In this document: positions 24,475-36,856 of the stretch, piece by piece
How the letters are laid out: the number at the start of each line of letters is the position of its first letter
Position numbering within the stretch: position 1 is the first letter of the stretch
The notes under the pieces: model-generated
Told to the model about the DNA's origin: nothing
The model's input: only the letters and a program-made list of their open reading frames with translations
The model's database searches: none
Made by a program: the position numbers and the translations under genes
NCBI GenBank assembly: GCA_964017185.1
Contig: OZ024869.1
Location: forward strand, 62,448,931 to 62,512,930
Source: Rugalucina vietnamica
Taxonomy: Eukaryota; Mollusca; Bivalvia; Lucinida; Lucinidae
Reading direction: 5' to 3'
Length of the DNA stretch: 64,000 bases

Positions 24475-26046
24475 GGCGTCATACCTAGCCGATTTTAACA
24501 CGCGATGGACACACGATTATGAAAAGTTTCAAATTCGGCAGGGATCGTGAAGACATCGGGCCATTCGTGAGTGCATCGTTATCCATCGTATGTCCATCGG
24601 GATATTTTTTAAGCCATCGGCATCACCATCGCGAGCGGCACCAAAATCTTTGACATGCCAAAAAATACAGGAAGGACACACGATGGTTCAATTTCGTGTT
24701 GAATTCGCGAATGCATCGTGGCCTTCGCAAAGCCATCGTGAGGCCATCATATGACATCGGGACTACATCGTACTTCTGTCGTGTGGTAATCGGCACCATC
24801 GGCTAAGTTTTGCTACACGAAGGCAATACGATGGAGACGCGATGCTGCCCGATTGTGTTACGAAGGCAACATGACATCGTATAAGCATCGTATCTAACAA
24901 AAATTAGAACACGATGGCATCTCGATGGAAACACGATATTAACCAAAACTTCATTTTCTGTGTTTCCAATATATCCCAAGGTACATGTAACGTTGACATA
25001 CAAAAACCAGCATCCGCAGACACGCGGCCTTTTTCTCAGAAAATCTTAGGTTCAGTACTGTTGATTCTATTCTGACAAAAATCATGGTGTATTTCGAAGA
25101 CAAGACAAACAGGAAGAAGAAGACTGCAGCACTGCTTCTTTACACGCAACTAGAACATGATAAAATCATCTTCAAGTTGCAGGAGCAACACCATCTCTTA
25201 AAGGTATTTGGTTTGTTTATTATTATGTTGTCTTTCAAGCAGCACTCTGTTTTCTTTCTAGTAGAGCAGTACCCACTGCAGTCTTCGACAAACGAGTCTT
25301 TTATCTACATCTACTATAAACTCAAAGATAGATTGAAATACAACCAAACTGTCACCGAGAAATTTGAACAGTGTTGTAAAGTAACCGACAATACAGTCAT
25401 GGTAGTAATTTTTACCGTGGACGTCAACAACGAAATCATACAAATGAAATACAATGTAACTTCTCAAAAGAGGCCATGTTTGCACGCGAATGAAATTCTC
25501 CCGCCTACAATATAGACACCGTGTATTTTATGGATTGGAGTTTTTGAGTGGAGTCATGGACTGGAGTATTGGAGTGGAAACTTGGGTGGAACTGACAGGC
25601 GCAATCTTCTTCCCACGCCCTCTTCCTGGTTTCGGTGGCATTTCCAGTTTTATTTTATAAAGAAAGAAACTGACAAAGCAATGTTTACTCAACATCACTC
25701 TTTAGTCTCATTAATTGATTTTTACATAACATCGGGAAGAGTCGTTATGCCTTCGGGACACTTTCGGGAATACATTTTACACCTCACGATGGCTTCACGA
25801 TGGCTTCACGACATCGTCAAGCCTTCGCATGCCATTCGCATCAACATCGTATGCAAAACAACCACCTCGTGTATCATTCGTGACTGCATCGGGTATCATC
25901 GTGTGTCCATCGTGTGTCCATCGGTAGGCTTCGTACATGTTTCGGCTCAACATTGGCTTTTTACCAAATTCGTGACGAAAATCGCGCGAAATTGAAAATT
26001 TCATATTCGTGTGGCCATCGTGTCAAAATCGGCTAGGTATGACGCC
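24475..26046 (+). mobile_element. TIR DNA transposon (inner copy, 1.57 kb)
   Basis: Begins GGCGTCATACCTAGCCGATT and ends with its inverse complement at 26046, at least 20 matching bases. It carries 'catcg'-rich subterminal repeats at both ends and one open frame at 25084-25515. It is inserted into an older copy of its own family. It is too short for a full DDE transposase, so it is probably non-autonomous. Confidence 0.8.
25084..25515 (+). CDS. Hypothetical 143-residue protein of the TIR transposon
   Basis: Open from ATG through 143 codons. The N-terminus is basic (TNRKKKTAALLLYTQLEHDK), a hydrophobic stretch follows near residues 42-56 (KVFGLFIIMLSF), then charged sequence (KLKDRLKYNQTVTEKFEQCC). 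The DNA coding that hydrophobic part starts GTATTTGG and ends TTTCTTTCTAG, so it could be a ~58 bp intron rather than protein. The outer copy keeps the same region with breaks. A distant relation to transposon accessory or N-terminal DNA-binding proteins is only a guess; no DDE motif is present. Confidence 0.4.
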   Translation: MVYFEDKTNRKKKTAALLLYTQLEHDKIIFKLQEQHHLLKVFGLFIIMLSFKQHSVFFLVEQYPLQSSTNESFIYIYYKLKDRLKYNQTVTEKFEQCCKVTDNTVMVVIFTVDVNNEIIQMKYNVTSQKRPCLHANEILPPTI

Positions 26047-26277
26047 ACCTTCAACAAATGATTTTTTTCATAACATCGAGAAGTCACGTTATGCCTTCGG
26101 GACACTTTCGGTAATACATTTTACACCTCACGATGTCGAAGCCTTCGTGAAGCATTCGTGTTCCATTCGCTTCAACATCGTATGCAAAACTACAACTTCG
26201 TATATGGTTCGTTAGTACATCGTGTATAATCGTGTGACATTCGTGTGTCCATCGATAGGCTTCGTACATGCTTCGGC

Positions 26278-26328
<51 letters not shown>

Positions 26329-26423
26329 AAATTCGTGACGAAAATCGCGCAACAATCAAAAGTTCATATTCGGCTAGGTATGACGTCAGCATTACCAGGC
26401 TCAGGATTGTTTTTTATTTCCAG

Positions 26424-26520
26424 CGCTGTGTCAGTGCGGTGGATCACCATTGACGTTAACGGCCAGTGCTACATTATCCAAGTTTACGTCACCCGATTAC
26501 ACTACCACTGGCTATACTGA
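26424..26520 (+). CDS. CUB-domain protein, exon encoding the start of CUB 1
   Basis: Acceptor with strong pyrimidine tract (ttgttttttatttccag), donor GTAGGT. 97 nt: 2 nt + 31 codons + 2 nt, so it enters in phase 1 and leaves in phase 2. The peptide LCQCGGSPLTLTASATLSKF, then TSPDYTTTGYT, has the CUB-domain opening: first Cys in CGG, then the SP-x-Y...GY segment. CUB domains (~110 residues, four Cys, beta sandwich) occur in secreted and surface proteins and mediate protein binding. It splices in frame to 27158-27273 (GA+T gives Asp). A transposon end lies only 36 bp upstream. Preceding exons were not found. Confidence 0.85.
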
Positions 26521-27157
26521 GTAGGTACCGTGACGACGTCCATTAGTATGAAATGCGTTCGTTGATCTGACAAACATTCATGACAGACATGTTTAAACTT
26601 AATGACTTCTTGGTGGCATACTTTCTAGCTTCACTTTAGTTACACGTATAACAAAAATTGCATGCACTATTTCTAAAGAGGTACAAGTAGGCAACGATCA
26701 GGAAAAGGCGCAATCAGAAAAAGATTCCCACTCCAAAAACCGAGGCGGGAAAAAACCAAACCAACAACAAGGTACTAAGACCATGAATACATTTAGTAAG
26801 CCGAATGAGCAGCTATTTCCCAATAGGTGGCCACTCAGTTACCTAAACTTAATACATAAGGCGCCAACAGCACAAAAAAAATAAACACCAAGACATAAAA
26901 CAATAAGAACCACAACAGAAGTATCGCCTTGGAACGATCAGTAATATAAAATTACTGGCGGGCTTAAACCGGTTTTACAGGATCCTAACATCACCCTCAG
27001 CTTCTGCAGTGGTTCATAACATTTAGTTAGTTGTTCGATCCTCGTAGTGAAAGACCAGTTTTAAATAAAAGCCACCTGTCTAGTATGGTGAAAATGGTTT
27101 CAGATCCACTTCGAAATATACAAGTCCAATTTAAAATAAACATGTTTTATTTTGCAG
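26521..27157 (+). other. CUB gene intron (637 bp)
   Basis: Starts GTAGGT and ends TTATTTTGCAG. Unique A/T-rich sequence with no repeat or extra exon recognised. Confidence 0.75.
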
Positions 27158-27273
27158 TAATCTATCCTGTGAATGGCTAATAGACTCTGGCGTTGCTGGT
27201 CAGCAAGTCATGGTCTACTCAGATCACTATAATATTCCATGTGCATTAAACGACAACTTAAATATATATGATG
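27158..27273 (+). CDS. CUB-domain protein, exon encoding the middle of CUB 1
   Basis: Acceptor …tttattttgcag, donor GTGAGT. 116 nt: 1 nt + 38 codons + 1 nt (phase 2 in, phase 1 out). The peptide NLSCEWLIDSGVAGQQVMVY, then IPCALNDNLNIYDG, carries the second CUB Cys in the hallmark C-x-W-x-I and the third Cys before the D-x-L-x-I-Y-D-G motif. The final G codon is completed by 57096-57260. Because this motif runs straight into the SSSSD start of that exon, the partner is clear even though it is 29.8 kb away. Confidence 0.9.
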
Positions 27274-27547
27274 GTGAGTATAGTTTTTTTTTCTCCTATA
27301 TTCACTTTAACGACACCAGACACAGCGGTGAGATGATCGAATGGTTTGAGTGAAAAGGATCTTCCGTAGTTTATCACATTTTATAGACAAAAACTAAATA
27401 AATGATGCATTTTCCATGAATATGTTCTCAGATACAGTATAGCAGTATAAACACTGTCTAACGGCTAGTTGATCCACATATGTATATTTTTAAGGATACT
27501 ATACATGTGTTTCACAAATTCGGAAATAATTCGATTTTCTGAAAAAA

Positions 27548-27548
<1 letters not shown>

Positions 27549-27585
<37 letters not shown>

Positions 27586-27650
27586 ACATTTGATTTTTCT
27601 GTATAGGTTTATAATCAAAGACTATTATCAATGGCAAATAAGTAGTCCAT

Positions 27651-27693
<43 letters not shown>

Positions 27694-27695
27694 TT
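27549..27695 (+). repeat. A tract and (ATTT)n microsatellite
   Basis: About 34 A at 27549-27583 and about twelve ATTT units at 27646-27694. Confidence 0.9.
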
Positions 27696-28358
27696 GAATT
27701 ATAGAGGATTTTTACGCATTGGTCTTGCCATGGCAAATATATTTTCTAGTATACCCCCAGTTTTGTATAAAATTTCAAGGGTTAGAAAATGGGTGCCAGC
27801 GTTTGATGGTCAATTTGTTCATGGTCAGGTATCTGATTTAAAACATCTTTGCTTTTATCTTTTCATATTCAGTCAAAATAAAGTCTGGTTTTGTCATTAT
27901 TTAGTTTTAAAACATTAAAATCAAGCTATCAGGAATAGAAAGCAAATTTTGCGCGGAACGAACTTTCTTAACACCCTTTAGTTGAACCTTATTATTACAT
28001 TATTAAGTGGACTAGAAAACGTGTCTTGAGAGGCACGTATACCCCCGGCTGGTAGCCACCAAGCCCCCTCCCCTACACCCTACCTAAACAACCTGGCACA
28101 TGCTCACCACTGACATTGAACCTCACATCACCAATGAAAGACAGTACCCTTATCAAGTACATTTTAGAAATAAGCACCGAAAAGTACTTTGCATACAAAC
28201 ATGGGGGAGTGTAGTTTTAGAATGACATATCTATTTTAGAGCGGTATACAGAGCTGACGTGTATACATACCCAATCTAGGACATAAGCACGGACATTGTG
28301 GGTCAGGTCCTCAGTCCTAGATTGAAATAAAATAAGAATGTCATTCTTAAAAAGAATG

Positions 28359-28389
<31 letters not shown>

Positions 28390-29399
28390 ACCCACCCCCA
28401 TGCATGGACCCTTGGGTCTAGCCCTTATGTGGTATCTATGTTGTGTTGTAAGGATGAACGCTTTCTGACACATAGTTGTCAAGATATAGACATACAGAAT
28501 ATTTATCTTGGTAACCATTGTATTTCATGTGTCCTAGATTTTGACCTCCAGTCCCACCCCTCGAGTTTGGCAGGTACTTCATACTCCCGGTCCCGAAATG
28601 TATCCAGGCATGTGCACATACTGTTTTACTCTGAAGAAAGCACATCTGATTATTTGTCCTGTGCTTATAAGAGCGTCTAATTTCGGGACACGGAGTATGA
28701 AGTACGAAGCCAAACAGCAAACATGTATTTTGTATGGGCCAAAAATTTCGGGACAATCATAGCTATGTAGGTATATAGGGATTGTGTCACACATTTGTAC
28801 ATTTGATGCTGGTGTATACGTAGCTATCTGGCAGTTAAGTTGCCTCAGTTGTGTAAGTTATAACAGTTACCTTTGTTAGGACGACATAATCGAAATGTAG
28901 ATGGAAAAAGCTATAAAAAAACAGACATTTTTGCGTATTGTCATCATGTTTTAAGGCCTTATGATAGTCCTGAAGCTCTAACTGTTCCTTTCCAAGGAAA
29001 CGGCCGTCAAACATACGTATGATAGACCACTATTGTAAGTTAAGTTCTGTAAGTTGTCATAGCTGACAGTGATAAAAGATAAGTTCATTAAGTTGGACTT
29101 AAGAACATTAGATCAAAACAACATGGCAAGACAGTTATACTGTTGCATCCAGGCTGAGCTAAGTTCGATAAGTTACAATAGTTGCACACAATAGCAAAGC
29201 TAAATGCACGTACATGTCTGCATCTAAGTTAAGTTTGATGAGTTGTATAAGTTAAGCAAGCTGAGTTATATAGGTTTTAGATTAATAACTTGGATGAGTT
29301 AAGTTAAGCAAGTCGCAGTCTGGGCTTAATTAGCTATATGAGTAAGATATGTTATGTGTATCACAGGACAAGCTAAGTTTATTAAGTAGAGTAAGTTAA

Positions 29400-32300
29400 G
29401 CAAGCTAAGTTGAAGACTAAGTTTGATGAGCTGCATAAGTTAAGCGATGAGTTGGATAAGTTGAACAGTAAGTTCGATGAGTTGGATAAGTTGACCGATG
29501 AGTTAGATGAGTTAGAAAATTTGAGCGTTGAGTTAAATAAGTTGGATAAGTTGTACATTAAGCTCGATGAGTTGCATGAGTTATACGCTGAGTCAGGTAA
29601 GTAGAGCGACGAGTTGGGTAAGTTGCATAAGTTTAAAAGTAAGTTGGATTAGTTATACCTTGAGTTCGATGAGTTGGATAAGTTGAACAGTAAGTTGGAT
29701 GAGTTGGATAAGTTGTTAGCTGAGTTCGATGAGTTGGATAAGTTGCATGTTGATTTGGATGAGTTCGATAAGTTGAACAGTAAGTTGGATGAGTTGGATA
29801 AGTTATACGCTGAGTTCGATGAGATGGACAAGTTGCATGCTGAATTCGATGAGTTGCATAAGTTGAACTATAAGTTCGTTAAGTTTGATAAGTTGAACAG
29901 TGAGTTGGATGAGTTGGATAAGTTGTAAGCTGAGTTCGATGAGTTGGATAATATGTAAGCTGAGTTGGATGAGTTGGATAAGTTGTAAGCTGAGTTGGGT
30001 AAGTTGCATAAGTTGAACAGTAAGTTCGATGAGTTCGATAAGTTGAACAGTAAGTTGGATGAGTTGGATAAGTTGTAAGCTGAGTTCGATTTGTTGCATA
30101 AGTTGAACAGTAAGTTGGATGAGTTGGATAAGTTGTAAGCTGAGTTGGGTAAGTTGCATAAGTTGAACAGTAAGTTCGATGAGCTCGATAAGTTGAACGG
30201 TGAGTTGGATGAGTTGGATAAGTTGTAAGCTGAGTTCGATGAGTTGCATAAGTTGAACAGTAAGTTGGGTGAGTTGGATAAGTTGTAAGCTGAGTTGGGT
30301 AAGATGCATGTTGAACAGTAAGTTCGATGAGTTCGATAAGTTAAACAGTAAGTTGGATGAGTTGGATAAGTTGTAAGCTGAGTTCGATGAGTTGGATAAG
30401 TTGCATGTTGAGTTGGATGAGTTGGATAAGTTACACAAAGAGTTCGATGAATTGGATAAGTTGCATGCTGAGTTGGATGAGTTGCATAAGTTGAACTATC
30501 AGTTATTTAATTTAGATAAGTTGAACAGTAAGTTGGATGAGTTGGATAAGTTGTAAGCTGAGTTGGGTGAATTGCATAAGTTGAACAGTAAATTGGATGA
30601 GTTGGATAAGTTAAGCTGAGTTGGGTAAGTTGCATAAGTTGAACAGTAAGTTCGATGAGTTTGATATTTCGAACAGTAAGTTGGATGAGTTGGATAAGTT
30701 GTAAGCTGAGTTGGATGAGTTGGATAAGTTGCATGTTGAGTTGGATAAGTTATATGAAGAGTTCGATGAGTTGTATAAGTTGCATAATGAATTGGATGAG
30801 TTGCATAAGATGAACTATAAGTTCGTTAAGTTCGATAAGTTGAACAGTAAGTTGAATGAGTTGGATAAGCTGTAAGCTGAGTTGGGTAAGTTGCATAAGT
30901 TGAACAGTAAGTCGGATGAGTTGGATAAGTTGGGTAAGTTGCATAAGTTGAACAGCAAGTTCGATGAGTTCGATAAGTTGAACAGTAAGTTAGATGAGTT
31001 GGGTAAGTTGTAAGCTGAGTTCGATGAGTTGGATAAGTTAAACGAAATGTTCGATGAGTTGGATAAGTTGCATGCTGAGTTGGATGAGTTACATAAGTTG
31101 AACAGTAAGTTCGATGAGTTCGATAAGTTAAACAGTAAGTTGGATGAGTTGGATAAGTTGTAAGCTGAGTTCGATGAGTTGGATGTTGCATGTTGAGTTG
31201 GATGAGTTGGATAAGTTACACAAAGAGTTAGATGAGGTGGATAAGTTGCATGCTGAGTTAGATGAGTTGCATAAGTTGAACTATCAGTTCGTTAAGTTAG
31301 ATAAGTTGAACAGTAAGTTGGATAAGTTGCATGCTGAGTTGGATGAGTTGCATAAGTTGAACTATAAGTTCGTTAAGTTGGATAAGTTGAACAGTAAGTT
31401 GAATGAGTTGGATAAGCTGTAAGCTGAGTTGGGTAAGGTGCATAAGTTGAACAGTAAGTCGGATGAGTTGGATAAGTTGGGTAAGTTGCATAAGTTGAAC
31501 AGCAAGTTCGATGAGTTCGATAAGTTGAAAAGTAAGTTAGATGAGTTGGGTAAGTTGTAAGCTGAGTTCGATGAGTTGGATAAGTTATACGAAATGTTCG
31601 ATGAGTTGGATAAGTTGCATGCTGAGTTGGATGAGTTACATAAGTTGAACAGTAAGTTCGATGAGTTCAATAAGTTAAACAGTAAGTTGGATGAGTTGGA
31701 TAAGTTGTAAGCTGAGTTCGATGAGTTGAATAAGTTGCATGCTGAGTTCTATGAGTTGCATGAGTTGAACTATAAGTTCGTTAAGTTGTAAGCTGAGTTG
31801 GGTAAGTTGCATAAGTTGAACAGTAAGTTGGATAAGTTGGATAAGTTGTAAGCTGAGTTGGGTAAATTGCATAAGTTGAACAGTAAGTTCGATGAGTTTG
31901 ATAAGTTAAACAGTAACTTGGGTGAGTTGGATAAGTTGTAAGCTGAGTTAGATGAGTTGGATAAGTTGCATGTTGAGGTGGATGAGTTGGATAAGTTATA
32001 CGATGAGTTCGATGAGTTAGATAAGTTGCATGCTGAGTTCAATGAGTTGCATATGTTGAACTTTAAGTTCGTTAAGATCGATAAATTGAACAGTAAGTTG
32101 GATGAGTTGGATAAGTTGTAAGCTGAGTTGGGTAAGTTGCACAAGTTGAACAGTAAGTTGGATGAGTTGGATAAGTTATACGAAATGTTCGATGAGCTCG
32201 ATAAGTTAAACAGTAAGTTCGATGAGTTCGATAAGTTGAACAGTAAGTTGGATGAGTTGGATAAGTTGTAAGCTGAGTTCGATGAGTTGCATAAGTTGCA

Positions 32301-33530
32301 TGCTGAGTTCGATGAGTTGCATAATTTGAACTATAAGTTCGTTAAGTTTGATAAGTTGAACAGTAAGTTGGATGAGTTGGATAAGTTGTAAGCTGAGTTG
32401 GGTAAGTTGCATAAGTTGAACAGTAAGTTCGATGAGTTTGATAAGTTGAACAGTAAGTTCGATGAGTTGGATAAGTTGTAAGCTAGGTTGGAGGAGTTGG
32501 ATAAGTTGCATGTTGAGTTGGATGAGTTGGATAAGTTATGCGAAGAGTTCGATGAGTTGGATAAGTTGCATGCTGAGTTGGATGAGTTGCATAAGTTGAA
32601 CTATAAATTCGTTAAGTTCCATAAGTTGAACAGTAAGTTGGATGAGTTGGATAAGATGTAAGCTGAGTTTGGTAAGTTGCATAAGTTGAACAGTAAGTTG
32701 GATGAGTTTGATAAGTTGTAAGCTGAGTTGGATAAGTTGCATAAGTTGAACAGTAAGTTCGAAGAGTTCGATAAGTTGAACAGTAAGTTGGATGAGTTGG
32801 ATAATATGTAAGCTGAGTTGGATGAGTTGGATAAGTTGTAAGCTGAGTTGGGTAAGTTGCATAAGTTGAACAGTAAGTTCGATGAGTTCGATAAGTTGAA
32901 CAGTAAGTTGGATGAGTTGGATAAGTTGTAAGCTGAGTTCGATTTGTTGCATAAGTTGAACAGTAAGTTGGATGTTATGGATAAGTTGTAAGCTGAGTTG
33001 GGTAAGTTGCATAAGTTGAACAGTAAGTTCGATGAGTTGGATAAGTTGCTTGCTGAGTTGGATGAGTTGCATAAGTTGAACTATAAGTTCATTAAGTTCG
33101 ATAAGTTGAACAGTAAGTTGGATGAGTTGGATGTTGTAAGCTGAGTTGGATAAGTTGAACAGTAAGTTCGAAGAGTTCGATAAGTTGAACAGTAAGTTGG
33201 ATGAGTTGAATAAGTTGTAAGCTGAGTTGGGTAAGTTGCATAAGTTGAACAGTAAGTTTGATGAGTTGGATAAATTGTAAGCTGAGTTCGATGAGTTGGA
33301 TAGGTTGCATGCTGAGTTCGAAAAGTTGCATAAGTTGAACAGTAAGTTGGATGAGTTGGATAAGTTGTAAGCTGAGTTCGATGAGTTGGATAAGTTTTAC
33401 GCTGAGTTCGATGAGTCGGATAAGAAGCATGCTGAGTTCGATGAGCTGCATATGTTATACGCTGGGTTTCGATGAGTCGGATAAGTTGCATGCTGAGTTC
33501 GATGAGTTGCATAAGTTGCATGTAAGTTGG
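29400..33530 (+). repeat. Left-arm minisatellite array, 15/30 bp unit
   Basis: The unit is made of 15-mers such as GAGTTGGATAAGTTG and AACAGTAAGTTCGAT, joined into 30 bp and longer higher-order blocks (recurring 'gttgtaagctgagttgggta'). About 4.1 kb. The left edge decays gradually through 29040-29400 ('taagttaagttcgataagtt'), as expected for an old array edge, and the right edge is sharper. Since 15 and 30 are multiples of three, long frames with LDKLN/FDE-type or QLIQLTV-type periodic peptides appear; these are by-products. Confidence 0.95.
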
Positions 33531-34419
33531 AACGACTGCAATGATTTAGCAAGATTATCAATTTGTAATTAACATGTACCCGGCATCTGGTGTCAAACTA
33601 ATGACCCGTCTAGTAACTATACTGAAAAAAAAAATGAAAACGCCACAATCAGTTTTCTGTAAAATTTGTACATACTATGATTTTATTAAGTACAAATGCA
33701 TGTTGTTTAGATATCAGACGACAAAATGCAAGAAATTTGTTTTTTATTTAACGTGGAAAGCATGTTATTTATTCAATGTCGACCAAAGAAGTGCCAAAGT
33801 AAGTAAATGATGCAACACACGTGCGCAATCATTGTTGGATCAATGAAACGATTAAAATTAGCTATGTGTCCCCATTCCAAACTTCAATATACTGCTCAGC
33901 AGTAAACTGACAGCATGTTTGTACTGCGATTTGGTACGTATTATATTGAGGATGCAAATAAATTTTTAAGTTTTAAAATGTGCGCATGTGCAGTTAATTT
34001 GTTTACTTGCTTGCACTATTTTGGTCATCTCTTTAGTGTTTATCAAGCTGAAAATATGGTTTGTGCATTGTCGGTGTACAAATGACTTTGTGTGATATAG
34101 AGCCAAATCGGAAACTGTAGGTGTTACATCCTTAAATGAGAAAAATGATAGTTTGTTGCATTTTTTTTTTCAGTATAGTTATCTTAGATATTTGGTCATG
34201 TAGGACAGTTTTGGTATTAGACGACCCTACACCTAACAATTACACGTATCACTTCAGCTGGACCACATTTCTGAAACTCTCTGGATCGGTATAATTTAAC
34301 CTGAGGCACTTCAAAAGACCGACTAGCACGTGGAAGGTTAATCAGTACGATATATCGCATGTTTTTCGATACTCTTCGGTTGCTCGCACACTACTGAAGT
34401 ATTTGTAAAGCTGGGTCAA
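33531..34419. other. Unassigned DNA in the foldback centre
   Basis: A/T-rich sequence. A 78-codon frame at 33574-33810 has no recognisable domain. No repeat seen. Confidence 0.4.
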
Positions 34420-34556
34420 GTTAGCAGAAAATTTGCTGCAGCAAAAAACGGTCAAGTTAGCAGCAAATTTGCTGCAGCAATTAACGGTCAAGTTAGCAGC
34501 AAAATTGCTGCAGCGAAAAACGGTCAAGTTAGCAGCAAATTTGCTGCTAGAAGAAA
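34420..34556 (-). repeat. GCTGCAGC tandem repeat, block 1
   Basis: Four ~38 bp units 'acggtcaagttagcagcaaa' + 'tttgctgcagcaa'. It is the reverse complement of the family at 2889-3195. It directly precedes the ~145 bp satellite. Confidence 0.85.
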
Positions 34557-35689
34557 AATAGAAAAAAAAGTCGACTAATTCTTTTGTTTTAGTCTGGCTG
34601 TCATCACTATAGAAAACGATGACGAAGGCCGAAAACAGAACTTTTCTATCTCACCTATGGTTGGATTTATGGTGTACCAAACCCTCCCAGCAGAAAAATT
34701 GAAAAAAAAAAAAAATGTCAAAGATTTTTTTCGTTTTAGTCTGGCTGTGGCTGTCATCGCTATAGAAAACGATGACGAAGGCCGAAAACAGACCTTTTCT
34801 ATCTCACCTATGGACGAAGTTATGGTGTACCAAACCCTCCCAGCAGAAAAAATGAAAAAAAGTTTTGTCAAAGATTATTTTCGTTTTAGTCTGGCTGTCA
34901 TCGCTATAGAAAACGATGACGAAGGCCGAAAACAGAACTTTTCTATCTCACCTATGGGCGGAGTTATGGTGTACCAAACGCTCCCAGCAGAAAAAATGAA
35001 AAAAAAATGTCAAAGATTTTTTTGTTTTAGTCTGGCTGTCATCGCTATAGAAAACGATGACGAAGGCCGAAAACAGAACTTTTCTATCTCACCTATGGGC
35101 GGAGTTATGGTGTACCAAACCCTCCCAGCAGAAAAAAATGAAAAAAAAAATTGTCAAAGATTTTTTTCGTTTTAGTCTGGCTGTCATCGCTATAGAAAAC
35201 AATGACGAAGGCCGAAAACAGAACTTTTCTATCTCACCTATGGGCGGAGTTATGGTGTACCAAACCCTCCCAGCAGAAAAAAATGAATTTTTTTTTCGTC
35301 AAAGATTTTTTTCGTTTTAGTCTGGCTGTCATCGCTATAGAAAACGATGACGAAAGCCGAAAACAGAACTTTTCTATCTCATCTATGGGCGGAGTTATGG
35401 TGAACCAAACCCTCCCAGCAGATTAAATGAAAAAAAAAATTGTCAAAGATTTTTTTGGTTTTAGTCTGGATGTCATCGCTATAGAAAACGATGACGAAGG
35501 CCAAAAACAGAACTTTTCTATCTCACCTATGGACGGAGTTATGGTGTATCAAACCCTCCCAGCAGAAAAAATGAATTTTTTTATAAGGATTTTTTTTTTC
35601 GTTTTAGTCTGGCTGTCATCGCTATAGAAAACGATGACGAAGGCCGAAAACAGAACTTTTCTATCTCACCTATCGGCGGAGTTATGATG

Positions 35690-35785
35690 CAAATTTGCTG
35701 CAGCAATTAACGGTCAAGTTAGCAGCAAAATTGCTGCAGCAAAAAACGGTCAAGTTAGCAGCAAATTTGCTGCTAGAAGAAAAAT
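35690..35785 (-). repeat. GCTGCAGC tandem repeat, block 2
   Basis: Same units as 34420-34556, again followed by 'gaagaaaaatagaaaaaaa' and 'gtcgactaattcttttg', which shows that the two were copied as one block with their flanking satellite. Confidence 0.85.
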
Positions 35786-36856
35786 AGAAAAAAAATGTCG
35801 ACTAATTCTTTTGTTTTAGTCTGGCTGTCATCACTATAGAAAACGATGACGAAGGCCGAAAACAGAACTTTTCTATCTCACCTATGGTTGGATTTTTGGT
35901 GTACCAAACGCTCCCAGCAGAAAAAATGAAAAAAACTTTGTCAAAGATTTTTTTCGTTTTAGTCTGGATGTCATCGCTATAGAAAACGATGACGAAGGCC
36001 GAAAACAGAACTTTTCTATCTCACCTATGGGCGGAGTTATGGTGTACCAAAACCTCCCAGCAGAAAAAATGAAAAAAAAATTCAAAGATTTGTTTTTGTT
36101 TTAGTCTGGCTGTCAGTCCTATAGAAAACGATGACGAAAGCCGAAAACAGAACTTTTCTATCTCACCTATGGGCGGAGTTATGGTGTACCAAACCCTCCC
36201 AGCAGAAAAAATGATTTTATTTTTAAGGATTTTTTTCGTTTTAGTCTGGCTGTCATCGCTATAGAAAACGATGACGAAGGCCGAAAACAGAACTTTTCTA
36301 TCTCACCTATGGGCGGAGTTATGGTGTACCAAACCCTCCCAGCAGAAAAAATGATTTTATTTTTAAGGATTTTTTTGTTTTAGTCTGGCTGTCATCGCTA
36401 TAGAAAACGATGACGAAGGCCGAAAACAGAACTTTTCTATCTCACCTATGGGCGGAGTTATGGTGTACCAAACCCTCCCAGCAGAAAAAATGATTTTTTT
36501 TTTTTGTCAAAGATTTTTTTCGTTTTAGTCTGGCTGTCATCGCTATATAAAACGATGACGAAGGCCGAAAATAGACCTTTTCTATCTCACCTATGGACGA
36601 AGTTAGAGTGTAAAAATAAAAAAAAAAATGTCAAAGATTTTTTTTATTTTAGTCTGGCTGTCATCGCTATGGAAAATGGTGACGAAGGCCGAAAACAGAA
36701 TTTTTCTATCTCACCTATGGGCGGAGTTATGGTGTACCAAACCCTCCCAGCAGAAAAAAATGAAAAATTTTTTGTCAAAGATTTTTTTTCGTTTTAGTCT
36801 GGCTGTCATCGCTATATAAAACGATGACGAAGGCCGAAAACAGAACTTTTCTATCT

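Larger units (their letters stand above)
23273..26387 (+). mobile_element. TIR DNA transposon (outer copy), interrupted by a relative
   Basis: Left end GGCGTCATACCTAGCCGATT (23273) and right end TTCGGCTAGGTATGACGTC (to 26387) are inverted matches. The two parts, 23273-24474 and 26047-26387, become continuous if the copy at 24475-26046 is removed: 'tagtctcat' on the left joins 'caacaaatgatttttttcat' on the right, as in the inner copy ('tagtctcattaattgatttt'). Subterminal DNA is full of 'atcgtgtgtccatcg'-type motifs. The region equivalent to the inner copy's reading frame has stops and frame changes here. The right part carries a ~44 base T tract. Superfamily not identified. Confidence 0.75.

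Noticed and set aside
23273-24600. Long terminal repeats of a retroelement
   Set aside because: The similar segments at 23273 and 24475 are left ends of two copies of a TIR transposon, each with an inverted right end, not LTRs.
29410-33521. Long frames with periodic peptides (LDKLN/FDE and QLIQLTV types)
   Set aside because: The repeat unit is 15/30 bp, a multiple of three, so stops are absent by period in several frames and on both strands at once. No start context, splice sites or bias favours one frame.
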